Below, one piece after another: positions 1 through 8,345 of a stretch of DNA of 64,000 nt. The notes beneath the pieces were generated by a model that made no database searches, was not told the DNA's origin, and was given only the letters and a program-made list of their open reading frames with translations. Within the stretch, counting starts at the first letter, position 1. Each line of letters starts with the position of its first letter. Origin of the DNA: Chloroflexota bacterium (GTDB lineage: Bacteria; Chloroflexota; Anaerolineae; Anaerolineales; Villigracilaceae); NCBI GenBank assembly GCA_013112685.1, contig JABFGC010000001.1:620001-684000 (forward strand). The letters run 5' to 3'. The position numbers and the translations under genes were made by a program.

Positions 1-463
1 TCTGGGGGGTGTCGCCGTCGTAGATGCCAGTGATCAGTGACCAGTGATCAGTGATCGGTGACCAGTCATCAGTGATCAGTGTGCGCAAAACTGATAACTG
101 ATCACTGATGACCGATAACTGATCTTGTGCAAGCGCCTTCGTAGGAAATAAATACAACGCCCTTGCCTGCGGGTCTTCGAGCATCTTTGCTAAAACAGGC
201 AGGTTGTAGGCGAGGGTCTTTCCGCTGGCGGTGCCGGTGGCAAGGATGAGGTTGCGCCCGGCGCGGGCGTGCGTCCATGCCGTCACTTGGTGGGAGTAGA
301 GCAGGGAAATCTTTCGGGTGGATAAGGCTTCTCGAAGCGGAACAGGCAGATCGTCTGGAAAGGGATGCGTCTGCGCGGGGCGGGGAGGAGACGTCCGCCA
401 GGCAAAAATATTCGGGGCGGTGTCGGCATCCCGCTTCCAAAAATCCAAAAGAGAGGAAAGCAT
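1..463 (-). CDS. DEAD/DEAH-box helicase, Lhr/YprA (DUF1998) type, N-terminal part
   Basis: Start of a superfamily 2 helicase whose gene runs off the left edge. The frame is open from the ATG at 463 to base 1 (154 codons). Visible parts are the lead-in SHQ at residues 57-59, a Walker A motif ATGTASGKT at 75-83, the motif Ia segment LFPTKALAQDQ near 102-112, and IYDGDTP near 146-152, which is typical of the YprA/MrfA and Lhr-like branch of DNA-repair helicases. The ATG lies 5 nt after the stop of the upstream membrane-protein gene and has no clear Shine-Dalgarno, so translation is probably coupled. The stretch between motif Ia and YDGDTP is longer than usual and is made of a dispersed repeat (27-120). 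Family assignment is firm; substrate is unknown. Confidence 0.85.
   Translation of the reverse strand, partial: MLSSLLDFWKRDADTAPNIFAWRTSPPRPAQTHPFPDDLPVPLREALSTRKISLLYSHQVTAWTHARAGRNLILATGTASGKTLAYNLPVLAKMLEDPQARALYLFPTKALAQDQLSVISDQLSVLRTLITDDWSPITDHWSLITGIYDGDTPQ
27..120. repeat. TGATCAGTGA-type repeat inside helicase gene
   Basis: About ten overlapping variants of TGATCAGTGATCAG / CTGATAACTGATCA. They keep the helicase frame open and encode roughly residues 115-145, rich in LSVIxD and WSPIT. Related strings occur at 9283-9317, where they form the lipA 3' end, and in the spacer at 40600-40640. Confidence 0.85.
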
Positions 464-468
464 GGGGG

Positions 469-1479
469 CTATTCTAACGCGCGTTCATCCCCCGCGTGCA
501 GGGAGCGAAACGCCCATGCGCCGACGGCAAGCGGAAACCAGAACGTCACGGCGCGGTAGATGAGCGTGATGACCACCGCCTGACTCCAATTGACGTTGAG
601 CGAACTCAATGCGATGGGCATGAGACCCTCGACGATGCCGATGCCGGAGGGCGTGGGCGAAACGATGAGAAAAAGATACGCCATCGAAAACCCGGCGATG
701 ATGGTGCCTGCCGAAAAGGGGACCTCGAACGAAAGGAACGCGCAGACCAGGATCAACATCAACAGCCCTTTGTCCAAAATGCCCCAAAGCACCGGGCGGA
801 CGAGACTGGACGGTTTTTCGGTCAGCCCGGAAAAACCGTCCGCAATTTCATGCGCGAACTCATGCGCGCGCTCCTCGCTGAGATAATTTTCCCTGCGGAA
901 GAGGTGCACTGCCCAATTGACTCCGCGCGCCAGTTTTGCGAGCAGGTTTCCCAATTTCTCCGCGGAACGATAGCCGATGTATAAAACCGAGCCGTAGGTG
1001 GTCGCAATCCCAAACAGGAAAAGCGACGCGGAGATTTCCCCCGCGTTCAAGTCGTTGCGGCGGACGAGAACGATCAATCCCGTGGCGAGGATGACGAGAA
1101 ACGCCGCCTGGTCGAGCAGGAGGAACAACGCCGCCGCCACCGTGACTTTGCCGGTGGGGTGCCCGCGCCGGTGCGCTTCCGCGGCGAAGAGCGCGATTCC
1201 GCCCGCCCCGGCAGTGGGCGCGACCACGTTGATAAAGTTCGCCGCCGCGGCGATGCGGCTGAGCGTCAGCACGTCTTCGTGGACACCGAGCAGGTGAAAA
1301 ATGGACTGGTACATTCTCCCGCTGGCGACGAACCAGGTGATTTGAACCAGGAGCGCGAGCAGGAAGAAACCCAAATGCGCCTTTTGCAGGGTGAGGAGGA
1401 TGGTCTCCAGTTCGCTGAAACTGAGCGCCACTACGATTGCGCCCAGAAACAGAATCACCGCGGCAAAAAGTTTCTTCAT
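469..1479 (-). CDS. flippase-like integral membrane protein (LPG synthase TM / UPF0104)
   Basis: A 336-residue polytopic membrane protein with about eight hydrophobic helices. It matches the flippase-like domain family that includes the membrane half of lysylphosphatidylglycerol synthase MprF. Supporting motifs are APTAGAGGIALF (near 88-99) and the C-terminal SPTPSGIGIVEG. Only the membrane part is present; there is no aminoacyl-transferase domain. The start at 1479 (MKKLFAAV) was preferred over an ATG 33 nt upstream because it begins the first membrane helix and has AAGGA about 12 nt before it. A possible -10 box TACAAT lies at 1503-1508 on the minus strand. Transcribed with the helicase gene. 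Substrate unknown; a lipid or lipid-linked molecule is inferred from the family. Confidence 0.8.
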   Translation of the reverse strand: MKKLFAAVILFLGAIVVALSFSELETILLTLQKAHLGFFLLALLVQITWFVASGRMYQSIFHLLGVHEDVLTLSRIAAAANFINVVAPTAGAGGIALFAAEAHRRGHPTGKVTVAAALFLLLDQAAFLVILATGLIVLVRRNDLNAGEISASLFLFGIATTYGSVLYIGYRSAEKLGNLLAKLARGVNWAVHLFRRENYLSEERAHEFAHEIADGFSGLTEKPSSLVRPVLWGILDKGLLMLILVCAFLSFEVPFSAGTIIAGFSMAYLFLIVSPTPSGIGIVEGLMPIALSSLNVNWSQAVVITLIYRAVTFWFPLAVGAWAFRSLHAGDERALE

Positions 1480-1582
1480 TTCGAGAGGTTTTCCTTGTCC
1501 GCATTGTAACAAAACATCGGATAATCCTGTGCGCCAGGTTATGGACGGGAGCGCCTAAAAGAGCGGGTGAAAAGGTCTCTTA

Positions 1583-1642
1583 GCCACAGAGGACATCGAG
1601 AACATCAAGGAAAATCTCATAACTCTCTGTGGTCTCTGTGGC
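1583..1642. repeat. inverted repeat GCCACAGAG ... CTCTGTGGC
   Basis: Imperfect palindrome with ends GCCACAGA (1583-1590) and TCTGTGGC (1635-1642), lying between the divergent LPG-like and Rrf2 genes. The arms remain complementary over about 20 bases with a few mismatches. No coding potential is seen. Confidence 0.7.
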
Positions 1643-1668
1643 TTACGCGCTTAATCGCTGCTCCCTTA

Positions 1669-1697
1669 TTGACAAACTTCGTCTACCGAGTTATGAT
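1669..1697 (+). promoter_or_regulatory. sigma-70-type promoter of the Rrf2 gene
   Basis: TTGACA at 1669-1674, 17-bp spacer, TATGAT at 1692-1697. The predicted RNA start is near 1704. An AAAGTCTA octamer follows at 1708-1715, and the same octamer forms the arms of the palindrome before pstS. Confidence 0.75.
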
Positions 1698-1741
1698 GAA
1701 AGCGAATAAAGTCTATTTTTTCAGTAGGAGTTATAGAGGAA

Positions 1742-2200
1742 ATGCGGCTGTCCAAACGCGGCGAGTATGGGTTGCGAGCGATGATCGCTCTGGCGGAACC
1801 CGCCGAAAAAGCCAACGCCCCGCACATGATGCAGATCAAGGAGATTGCCCAACGCGAAGGCATCTCCGCCAAGTTCCTGGAGCAGATTTTGCTGGCGCTC
1901 AAGAACAACGGTCTGCTGCACAGCAAGATGGGCGTCGGCGGCGGGTATTACCTGGCCAGGTCTGCCGGTGAGATCACGCTTGGGCAAATCTTCCGCGTGC
2001 TGGATGGACCCGTGGCTCCGGTCAAGTGCGTGAGCCAGATGGCGTATGAGCCGTGCGGATGCCCCGATGAGGAGACCTGCGGTCTGCGGCTGGTGATGGG
2101 GGATGTGCGCAATGCCATTGCGGACATCCTCGATACCACCACGCTGGCAGATGTGGTCAAGCGCCAGGGGACGCTTCGGAAGAAGCTGAGTGTGAGGTAA
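1742..2200 (+). CDS. Rrf2 family transcriptional regulator
   Basis: A 152-residue winged-helix regulator of the Rrf2 family (IscR, NsrR, CymR relatives). The N-terminus MRLSKRGEYGLRAM, the recognition-helix region ISAKFLEQILLALKNNGLL (41-59) and the wing GVGGGYYLAR (64-73) are typical. Cysteines C96, C105, C107 and C113 lie where Rrf2 proteins bind an Fe-S cluster, so an Fe-S or redox sensor is plausible, although IscR normally has three cysteines with different spacing. A Shine-Dalgarno GAGGA sits just before the ATG. It lies immediately upstream of pstS; shared AAAGTCTA sequences suggest, but do not prove, that it controls both itself and pst. Confidence 0.85.
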   Translation: MRLSKRGEYGLRAMIALAEPAEKANAPHMMQIKEIAQREGISAKFLEQILLALKNNGLLHSKMGVGGGYYLARSAGEITLGQIFRVLDGPVAPVKCVSQMAYEPCGCPDEETCGLRLVMGDVRNAIADILDTTTLADVVKRQGTLRKKLSVR

Positions 2201-2205
2201 ATAGG

Positions 2206-2239
2206 AGACTTGACAGGTTCTAGGAAACCTGTCAAGTCT
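2206..2239. terminator. hairpin after the Rrf2 gene
   Basis: Perfect 14-bp stem (2206-2219 with 2226-2239) and a 6-nt loop. No immediate T-run follows; ATTTTTATTT begins about 9 nt later. The stem core GACTTGACAGGTT resembles the hairpin at 9944-9980, so it may be a member of a repeat family that also serves as a terminator. Confidence 0.55.
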
Positions 2240-2263
2240 ATAGCAGAATTTTTATTTGCCTCA

Positions 2264-2293
2264 AAAGTCTACTTCTACTATAGACTTTATAAT
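2264..2293 (+). promoter_or_regulatory. pst promoter with AAAGTCTA palindrome
   Basis: AAAGTCTA (2264-2271) and TAGACTTT (2281-2288) form a perfect 8-bp inverted repeat with a 9-bp spacer. It ends on TATAAT (2288-2293) and lies where a -35 box would be; no good -35 box is present. This is the layout of an activator-dependent or repressor-blocked promoter. The binding protein is unknown; PhoB-like or the adjacent Rrf2 regulator are candidates. Confidence 0.5.
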
Positions 2294-2319
2294 ATATTCA
2301 AAGATATTGGAGAAACATT

Positions 2320-3315
2320 ATGCGAAAACAAACCCTAAACTGGCTGTCCCTGCTGTTGGTTTTGGCAGTGACGCTCTCAGCGTGTGGAACGTCTGCGCCC
2401 GCTGAATCAACCGTCCCTGAGTCTGAGGCGGCTACTCCATCCGACGAATTGAGCGGGACGATTTCCATCTCCGGCGCGTTCGCCCTCTACCCCATGATGA
2501 CCGTCTGGGCGGAGGAGTTCAGCAAGATTCACCCGAACGTGCAGTTCGATGTGCAGGGCGGCGGCGCGGGGAAAGGCATGACCGACACCATCGCAGGCGC
2601 GGTGGACATTGGCATGATCTCGCGCGCCATCAAGCCGGAAGAAGCGGCGCAGGGAATCTTCTGGGTGTCGGTGACGAAGGACGCGGTCTTCCCGATCATC
2701 AATGCCGAAAATCCCGTTGCGGCGCAGGTGATGGAAAAAGGCATTCCGCAGGAGGTCTTCAACAAGATTTACATCACCGGCGAGATCACGACCCGGGGCG
2801 AAGTGATCGGCGACCCGTCCATCACGGACAAGATCAACGTGTTTACCCGTTCCGATGCGGCGGGCGCGGCGGAACAATGGGCGAAGTATGCGGGCGGCGA
2901 AGCCCAGGAGGATTTGCTCGGCATCGGCGTCAACGGCGAACCCTCCATGCTCGACACGGTGTTGAAAGACCCGCTGGGGATCGGGTACGGCAACCTCAAC
3001 AGCATCTTCGACCTGGGCAGCGGGAATCTTGTGCCTGGCATCGTCATCCCACCGATGGACATCAACGGGAACGGCGCGGCGGACCCGGAGGAAATTTACA
3101 AGGTCAAGGAGGATGCGTTTAGCGCGGTGGCAAACGGGACGTATCCATCTCCTCCCGCGCGGTTCGAAAACCTCGCCACGCTTGGCAAACCCGAAGGCTT
3201 GGAACTCGCCTTCATCGAATGGATCCTGACCGACGGTCAGCAGTATTTGGAAGCGGCAGGCTATGTGCCGCTCACGCCCGATCAGCAAGCCGAGTCGCTT
3301 GCGAAACTAAAATGA
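2320..3315 (+). CDS. pstS: phosphate ABC transporter, substrate-binding lipoprotein
   Basis: PstS captures phosphate outside the membrane and hands it to PstCA. The 331-residue product has a lipoprotein signal with lipobox LSAC (residues 19-22), a short Ser/Thr/Pro/Glu-rich tether, and the PBP fold: SGAFALYP, then QGGGAGKGM, then MISRAIKPEE. An unusual feature is D247-E258, DINGNGAADPEE, which matches the DxDxDG calcium-loop pattern of EF-hand or dockerin repeats. GGAG precedes the ATG. The stop overlaps the pstC start (ATGA at 3312-3315). First gene of pstSCAB; no phoU follows. Confidence 0.92.
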   Translation: MRKQTLNWLSLLLVLAVTLSACGTSAPAESTVPESEAATPSDELSGTISISGAFALYPMMTVWAEEFSKIHPNVQFDVQGGGAGKGMTDTIAGAVDIGMISRAIKPEEAAQGIFWVSVTKDAVFPIINAENPVAAQVMEKGIPQEVFNKIYITGEITTRGEVIGDPSITDKINVFTRSDAAGAAEQWAKYAGGEAQEDLLGIGVNGEPSMLDTVLKDPLGIGYGNLNSIFDLGSGNLVPGIVIPPMDINGNGAADPEEIYKVKEDAFSAVANGTYPSPPARFENLATLGKPEGLELAFIEWILTDGQQYLEAAGYVPLTPDQQAESLAKLK

Positions 3316-4293
3316 CCGAAATCGAACTCGCCATTTTGAAAACGGAGGGGCGGCTGAGCCGCCCTTCCCACGCCGTCCCGCATCCGCAGGGGACCGCGCC
3401 GCGCGCCGCACCTTTTTTCATCATCACGCTCGTGCCGGTCGCGCTTATTGTCATCGTTGCAACGGCGCTGGTCGTGCGAGCCTATCCCATTTTGAATTCG
3501 TACAGTTTCAGCGAATTATTGCTCGGCGAAACCTGGCGACCGAACAACGGCGAGTTCGGGTTTCTGCCGTTCATTCTCGGCACACTGTGGGTGACGGCGG
3601 TCGGCGTCCTGCTTGCGGGTCCCGCCCTGTTTGCTGGTTTCCATCTACCTCGCGGAGTACGCCCACAACCGCACGCGCGCCATTGCCAAACCCATCCTGG
3701 ACGTGCTCGCCGCGATCCCGCCTGTGGTGTACGGTGTGTGGGGATTGCTCTCCATCGTGCCGTTCGTGGACGACGTGCTCGCGCCTCTCTCTGAACGTTG
3801 GCTTGGTTCTGTTTCCTTTTTGGCTGTCACCCAGCCGACGGGATTCGGAATCCTCGCAGGTGGCATCGTTCTCGCTGTGATGATCGCGCCGCTCATCATC
3901 TCGGTCATCTTTGAAGTCTTCGCCACCGTGCCAAACGATTTGCGCCACGCTTCATTGGCGGTCGGCGCGACAAAATGGCAGACCATCCGCACGGTGGTGT
4001 TGCCGCAAGTGCTGCCTGGCATTGTCGCTGCGATTGTGCTGGGAGCCTCGCGCGCCTTGGGCGAGACCATCGCCGTGTTGATGGTGGTCGGCAACGTGCC
4101 GAACCTCCCCACGTCCGTTTTCGACACCGCCTATCCGCTGCCCGCATTGATCGCCAACAACTACGGCGAGATGATGTCCATCCCTTTGTACGATGCGGCA
4201 TTGCTGGGCGCGGCGCTGGTTTTGTTGGTCGTCATTCTCATTTTCAACATTCTTTCCACGCTGGTGCTCCAGAGATTCTTGAGGCGCGCATGA
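3312..4293 (+). CDS. pstC: phosphate ABC transporter permease PstC (frameshift)
   Basis: PstC forms half of the membrane channel for phosphate import. The protein begins at 3312 (MTEIELAILK), overlapping the pstS stop. The first part, to about codon 102, is in one frame (FFIITLVPVALIVIV and LGTLWVTAVGVLLA), and the rest (LLVSIYLAEYAHNRTRA to the end) is in the next. Dropping one G from the GGG at 3617-3619 restores a continuous PstC of usual length with the conserved Ala-Gly EAA-type loop (ALGETIAVLMVVGN). All other parts are intact, so an assembly indel is likelier than a dead gene. The stop TGA at 4291-4293 overlaps an ATG that is cut off from pstA by a repeat. Confidence 0.85.
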
Positions 4294-4304
4294 AAAACAA
4301 TTTA

Positions 4305-4454
4305 CTGCCTTATATCGCACCAAAAGATGTCGTTGCGAGTGGCGCTACAAGCGCCACGAAGCAATCTCATTTCCAATGGAAATACTCCTCGAAACAGGAG
4401 GTTGCTTCGTCGGAAAGAGCAAAACCCCTCCTCGCAACGACATTTATAAGGCAG
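4305..4454. repeat. large palindromic repeat between pstC and pstA
   Basis: Ends CTGCCTTATA (4305-4314) and TATAAGGCAG (4445-4454) are inverted copies. Inside lies the family core ATGTCGTTGCGAG ... CTCGCAACGACAT with secondary hairpins. Related copies are at 26080-26184, 41376-41460 and 45556-45668. It separates two genes that in this operon type normally overlap or abut. Confidence 0.85.
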
Positions 4455-4464
4455 GAGCAATAGA

Positions 4465-5334
4465 ATGAAATTCCAAAAGAAACATTTCGAACGGCGTCAT
4501 ATCGTCGAGCTTTCCATTAAGACCATTATGCAACTTGCCCTGCTGATCGTCGCAGGCGCGCTTGGTTTAATCTTATGGACGATCATCTCTCGCGGCTTGC
4601 CTTCTCTTTCATGGGAAATGGTCTCGCAGATTCCGCAGGGCGGATATTACATGGGCAAGGCGGGCGGCATCCTCAACGCCATCATCGGCTCGGCGTATCT
4701 TGCCACAGGCGGGACGTTCCTCGCCATGCTCTTGAGCGTGCCGATCGCGCTTTATCTCAAAGCCTATCTTGGAAAATCACGCTGGGGCGATTACGTCCGC
4801 CTCTCACTGGATGTGTTGTGGGGCATCCCATCCATCGTGTATGGCGCATTCGGTTTTGCTTTGATGATCCTGCTCGGAATGCGCGCCTCTCTTTTAGCAG
4901 GCATCATCGTCCTTGCGCTGGTCGAACTCCCCATCATGACCCGCGCCATGGATGAAGTCATCCGCCGCATGCCCGCGGAGTTGGAACATGCCGCCCTCGC
5001 GCTCGGCTCCACCAAATTTGAAGTGGCGGTCAACGTCATCACCCGCCAGATGCTGCCCGGTATCATCACCGCCATTCTGCTCGCCTTCGGGCGCGGAATC
5101 GGCGACGCGGCATCGGTGCTCTTCACCGCCGGCTACACCGACCGCATCCCCACCTCGCTGATGAATCCCACCGCATCGCTTCCTCTCGCCGTTTTCTTCC
5201 AACTCGGCTCGCCCTATCCCGAAGTCCGCGAGCGCGGATACGCCGCCGCATTGATTCTGACCATCATCGTATTGCTGGTCAGCTTCGGGTCGCGTTGGTT
5301 ATCGGCGCGGTTGAACAGATACACCATCAAATAA
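4465..5334 (+). CDS. pstA: phosphate ABC transporter permease PstA
   Basis: Second membrane subunit of the phosphate importer, 289 residues, of normal length, with six predicted membrane helices. The BPD-type permease signature is seen around ALALGSTKFEVAVNVI (coupling helix for PstB) and LLAFGRGIGDAASVLFTAG. The start at 4465 (MKFQKKHFERRH) follows a repeat; AGGAGCAATAGA gives a usable Shine-Dalgarno. Its partners are pstC (upstream, frameshifted in this sequence) and pstB (50 nt downstream). Confidence 0.92.
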   Translation: MKFQKKHFERRHIVELSIKTIMQLALLIVAGALGLILWTIISRGLPSLSWEMVSQIPQGGYYMGKAGGILNAIIGSAYLATGGTFLAMLLSVPIALYLKAYLGKSRWGDYVRLSLDVLWGIPSIVYGAFGFALMILLGMRASLLAGIIVLALVELPIMTRAMDEVIRRMPAELEHAALALGSTKFEVAVNVITRQMLPGIITAILLAFGRGIGDAASVLFTAGYTDRIPTSLMNPTASLPLAVFFQLGSPYPEVRERGYAAALILTIIVLLVSFGSRWLSARLNRYTIK

Positions 5335-5343
5335 TTTATGGAG

Positions 5344-5363
5344 TCGAACAGCAAGCTGTTCGA
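5344..5363. repeat. short hairpin TCGAACAGC-AA-GCTGTTCGA
   Basis: A perfect 9-bp stem with a 2-nt loop between pstA and the pstB start. It may affect mRNA stability or pstB translation. An alternative upstream pstB start at 5338 would place this hairpin in the coding region. Confidence 0.7.
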
Positions 5364-5385
5364 TATGCACTCTAAAAGGAAAGCC

Positions 5386-6144
5386 ATGAACAACACCCAC
5401 ATTCAAGTCAAAAATCTCAACGCCTATTACGGCAGGCAGCACGCCTTGAAAGACGTCAACATCGAGATTCCCAAGAACCAGATCACCGTCATCATGGGTC
5501 CCTCCGGCTGCGGCAAGACCACCCTGCTCAAAACCTTCAACCGTTTCTTCGAACTCAACGAAGACGTGAAACTCACCGGCGAAGTGCTCGTGGACGGCGA
5601 GAACATCTACGCTCCCGACGTGGACGTGACCGAAGTCCGCAAGGTGGTGGGCTTGTTGGCGCAGCGCCCCACGCCGCTGCCGATGTCCATTTACGACAAC
5701 GTCGCCTACGGCATGAGAATCCACCAGATGAAGAGCGACCGCGTCGAATACAAAAAGTCCGTGCGGCATTATTTGGAGATCGCCGGTCTATGGGACGAAG
5801 TCCACAAGCGGATGCACGACCCTGCCACCTCGCTCTCCATCGGACAGCAGCAACGCCTCTGCCTCGCCCGGGGTTTGGCAGTGGAACCGGAGATCATCCT
5901 CGGCGACGAACCCACCTCCGCGCTCGACCCGATCTCCTCGCAGAACATCGAGAGCCGTTTGATCGAGTTGAAGAAGGATTACACCATCGTCATCGTGACG
6001 CATACGTTACGTCAGGCAAAACGACTGGCGGACCATATCATTTACATGTACATGGGCGAAGTGATGGAAGCCGGTCCCGCGCACGACGTGTTTACCGATC
6101 CGCAGCACGAACGGACCAGGCAATATCTTGAAGGTTTGTTTTAG
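5386..6144 (+). CDS. pstB: phosphate ABC transporter ATP-binding protein
   Basis: ATPase that powers PstCA, 252 residues. Walker A GPSGCGKT is at 38-45, followed by the PstB-typical asparagine-arginine segment KTFNRFFEL, a Q-loop region LLAQRPTPLPMSIYDNV, the signature LSIGQQQRL (LSGGQ with G to I), Walker B IILGDEPTSALD and switch His in VTHTL. The start at 5386 (MNNTHIQVKN) was chosen because AAGGA lies 7 nt before it and the homologous region begins here. Last gene of the pst operon; no phoU is present in the window. Confidence 0.92.
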   Translation: MNNTHIQVKNLNAYYGRQHALKDVNIEIPKNQITVIMGPSGCGKTTLLKTFNRFFELNEDVKLTGEVLVDGENIYAPDVDVTEVRKVVGLLAQRPTPLPMSIYDNVAYGMRIHQMKSDRVEYKKSVRHYLEIAGLWDEVHKRMHDPATSLSIGQQQRLCLARGLAVEPEIILGDEPTSALDPISSQNIESRLIELKKDYTIVIVTHTLRQAKRLADHIIYMYMGEVMEAGPAHDVFTDPQHERTRQYLEGLF

Positions 6145-6152
6145 GTGGGAAA

Positions 6153-6240
6153 GTAGACAGGTAGATAGGTAGGCAGGTAGATAGGTAGACAGGTAGACAA
6201 GTACACAGGTAGACACGTGTGTACTTGTTTACTTGTTTAC
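6153..6240. repeat. 8-bp tandem repeat with inverted arm
   Basis: Eight consecutive 8-bp units of consensus GTAGAYAG (6153-6216), then three units in opposite orientation (GTGTGTAC, TTGTTTAC, TTGTTTAC, 6217-6240). The last direct and the inverted units can fold into a long hairpin. It lies between convergent pstB and the ICMT-like gene, so it may act as a terminator. Unit number is likely to vary between strains. Confidence 0.85.
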
Positions 6241-6260
6241 GTGTATCCCTGTTTATTCGT

Positions 6261-6959
6261 TCACCAAATTCCTGGCATCAAACGATATCTCGTCTTTTGC
6301 GCGTACTCTTTGTAACCGGGCAGTTCTTCCTGCAAGGTCGCGTCCTCCAATGCGGTGCGGACGATCATGACGATCCCGAGCAGGAGGGTGGGAATCCATG
6401 CCCAGAGCGAATCCAACAGCAGGGGGATGAAGAGATAGCCGAGGATTCCGCCCGCATAACCGGGATGACGCACGATGCGGTAAGGACCCGTGCTGACCAC
6501 ATGATGTCCGCGTTCGGTTTGGATGCGCACCGTGCCGGAGAAGAAGCGGTTCTCGATCAGCGCCCACGAGGAAAAGCCATAGCCGAGGATGATGCCGGTT
6601 AGCGCAACCAGACTCACAGTCAGGTTTGAAGCGGGGGACCAGCCGAAGAGTCTATCCAGCCCGGCGACGGTCAACACCAGGATGGAGCCAAGTCCCAACA
6701 GCGGGGCGAGGATTTTATCCCACGATTTTGTGTCCTTTGCCTCCATGAAGCGGGCTCGTTCCTTGATCAGGTCGGGGTGGCGTTGACCGGCAAGCACGCG
6801 GCTGATGACAAACGCGAGAATGCTCGCAACGAAATACGCCCACGCCTGCCACCAGCCCCATTGACCGGAAATGATCATTGGAAGGAGCGGCGCGACGACG
6901 ACGATGAGCAGCATTTGGACAATGACGCGCAGTGTAAAGGTTCGCTGAGTTTCAGACAT
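6261..6959 (-). CDS. isoprenylcysteine carboxyl methyltransferase-like membrane protein
   Basis: A 232-residue integral membrane methyltransferase of the ICMT/PEMT superfamily. The C-terminal motif STGPYRIVRHPGYAGG followed by two helices and RTALEDATLQEELPGYKEYAQKTR (R..E...L..E.pGY..Y) is the SAM-binding signature of this fold. At least five membrane helices are present. The start at 6959 (MSETQRTF) has GGAGG 7 nt upstream. The bacterial substrate cannot be read from sequence. It is divergent from the NfeD-type gene with only 47 bp between the starts. Confidence 0.82.
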   Translation of the reverse strand: MSETQRTFTLRVIVQMLLIVVVAPLLPMIISGQWGWWQAWAYFVASILAFVISRVLAGQRHPDLIKERARFMEAKDTKSWDKILAPLLGLGSILVLTVAGLDRLFGWSPASNLTVSLVALTGIILGYGFSSWALIENRFFSGTVRIQTERGHHVVSTGPYRIVRHPGYAGGILGYLFIPLLLDSLWAWIPTLLLGIVMIVRTALEDATLQEELPGYKEYAQKTRYRLMPGIW

Positions 6960-7006
6960 AAAGCCCTCCATAACCATTATAATTGTTCGAGGAACTGAAA
7001 ACAACC

Positions 7007-8311
7007 ATGAAAATCAGACGCATCCTCCTCTTCCTCTTGATTGCCTTTGCAACGGCTCAGGCGGTCTTTGCCCAAAGCCGCGAGCCGGTCGCCGTGGCGC
7101 TGACGGCGGACGGTCCCATCATGCCGCCGATGCTGGAATACATTACACGCGGGATCGAAACCGCGGAACGGCGCAACGCGGAGGTGTTGGTCATCGAACT
7201 CAACACGCCCGGCGGCAGTGTGGATACGATGCTGGAAATCATCGCGGAGATCCGCGCGAGCAGCGTGCCGGTGGTGGTGTACGTGTCGCCGAGGAATGCA
7301 ATCGCGGGGAGTGCAGGCGCGATGATCACGATGGCGGGGCACGCCTCTGCCATGGCGCCGGAGACTTCGATAGGAGCATCCAGCCCCATCAGCAGTTCGG
7401 GCGAGAACCTGAACACAACCGCGGATACAAAAGCCAAAGAGATCATCAAAGCCTCCATCCGCCCGTTCGTGACGCCGCGCGGCGAGAAGGCGCTACAACT
7501 CGCCGAAGCGATGATTGACGAAGCCAAAGCCGCCACTGCCGATGAAGCGTTGGATGCCGGGCTGATTGACTTCATCGCCGACGACCTCGAGGACCTGCTG
7601 CAACTGCTGGACGGCTTCACCGTCCAAACGGGAGACGGTGCGCGCACACTCGAAACGAAGAACCTCGAAGTCCAGCCGCTGGAGATGAGTTTCATCGAAC
7701 AACTCCTGCTCATGCTCACCGACCCGAACATCGCCTTTCTCCTGCTTGCCATCGGCGTGCAGGCGGTGCTGATCGAACTCTCCAGCCCCGGCGGATGGGT
7801 GGCGGGTTTCATCGGCGCGGTGTGCATCACGCTGGCGGTCTACGGCTTGGGCGTGCTGCCGGTCAACTGGTTTGGAATCATCTTTATGATTATCGCGTTC
7901 GTATTGTTCGTGCTCGACATCAAAGCGCCCACGCACGGCGCATTGACCATAGCCGGGGTCGCATCGTTCATCATCGGCGCGCTGGTGCTGTTCAACTCGC
8001 CGGGCACGCCGGACTTCCAGCGTGTGTCGGTTCCGCTCGTGGTCGGCACGGGCATCTTCCTCGGCTTGCTGTTCTTCGGCATCCTGATGATCGCACTGCG
8101 GGCGCAGCACAAGCCGGTGCAAATGGGGGGCGAAGCCTACGTCGGGCAGGCGGGAACAGCCCACTCGTTCAGCGGCGATGCGGGACAGGTTCAGGTGGGC
8201 GCGGAGTTGTGGAGCGCGGAAAAAGCCCCCGGTTCAGAGCCCATCGGTAAGGGTGATAAAATCGAGGTCGTCGAAGTTCGAGGATTGAGATTAATTGTCA
8301 AGAAAAAGTAA
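7007..8311 (+). CDS. NfeD-type membrane serine protease (ClpP/SppA-like)
   Basis: A 434-residue membrane protein. A signal peptide (residues 1-22) leads to a ClpP-crotonase-type protease domain: [13 protein letters not shown], then the nucleophile Ser in [12 protein letters not shown] near 104, with a downstream Lys in DTKAKE as the expected base. After that come four to five membrane helices (about 240-360) and the small C-terminal NfeD beta-barrel ([13 protein letters not shown] to the end). The family degrades membrane proteins together with stomatin/SPFH partners; no SPFH gene is adjacent. The start at 7007 was chosen as the beginning of the signal peptide, with GAGGAA upstream. TATAAT at 6976-6981 is a plausible -10. 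Confidence 0.88.
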   Translation: MKIRRILLFLLIAFATAQAVFAQSREPVAVALTADGPIMPPMLEYITRGIETAERRNAEVLVIELNTPGGSVDTMLEIIAEIRASSVPVVVYVSPRNAIAGSAGAMITMAGHASAMAPETSIGASSPISSSGENLNTTADTKAKEIIKASIRPFVTPRGEKALQLAEAMIDEAKAATADEALDAGLIDFIADDLEDLLQLLDGFTVQTGDGARTLETKNLEVQPLEMSFIEQLLLMLTDPNIAFLLLAIGVQAVLIELSSPGGWVAGFIGAVCITLAVYGLGVLPVNWFGIIFMIIAFVLFVLDIKAPTHGALTIAGVASFIIGALVLFNSPGTPDFQRVSVPLVVGTGIFLGLLFFGILMIALRAQHKPVQMGGEAYVGQAGTAHSFSGDAGQVQVGAELWSAEKAPGSEPIGKGDKIEVVEVRGLRLIVKKK

Positions 8312-8345
8312 CGCAAGATTAATCCTGCGCTACGCAAAGGACCTT

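Noticed and set aside
27..120. CRISPR-like array at the left edge
   Set aside because: Units are about 10 bp, without spacers of constant length, and lie in frame inside a helicase gene.
6153..6240. Tandem units after pstB as a CRISPR or replication iteron array
   Set aside because: The 8-bp units lack spacers and no replication gene is nearby; a minisatellite with a hairpin end fits better.
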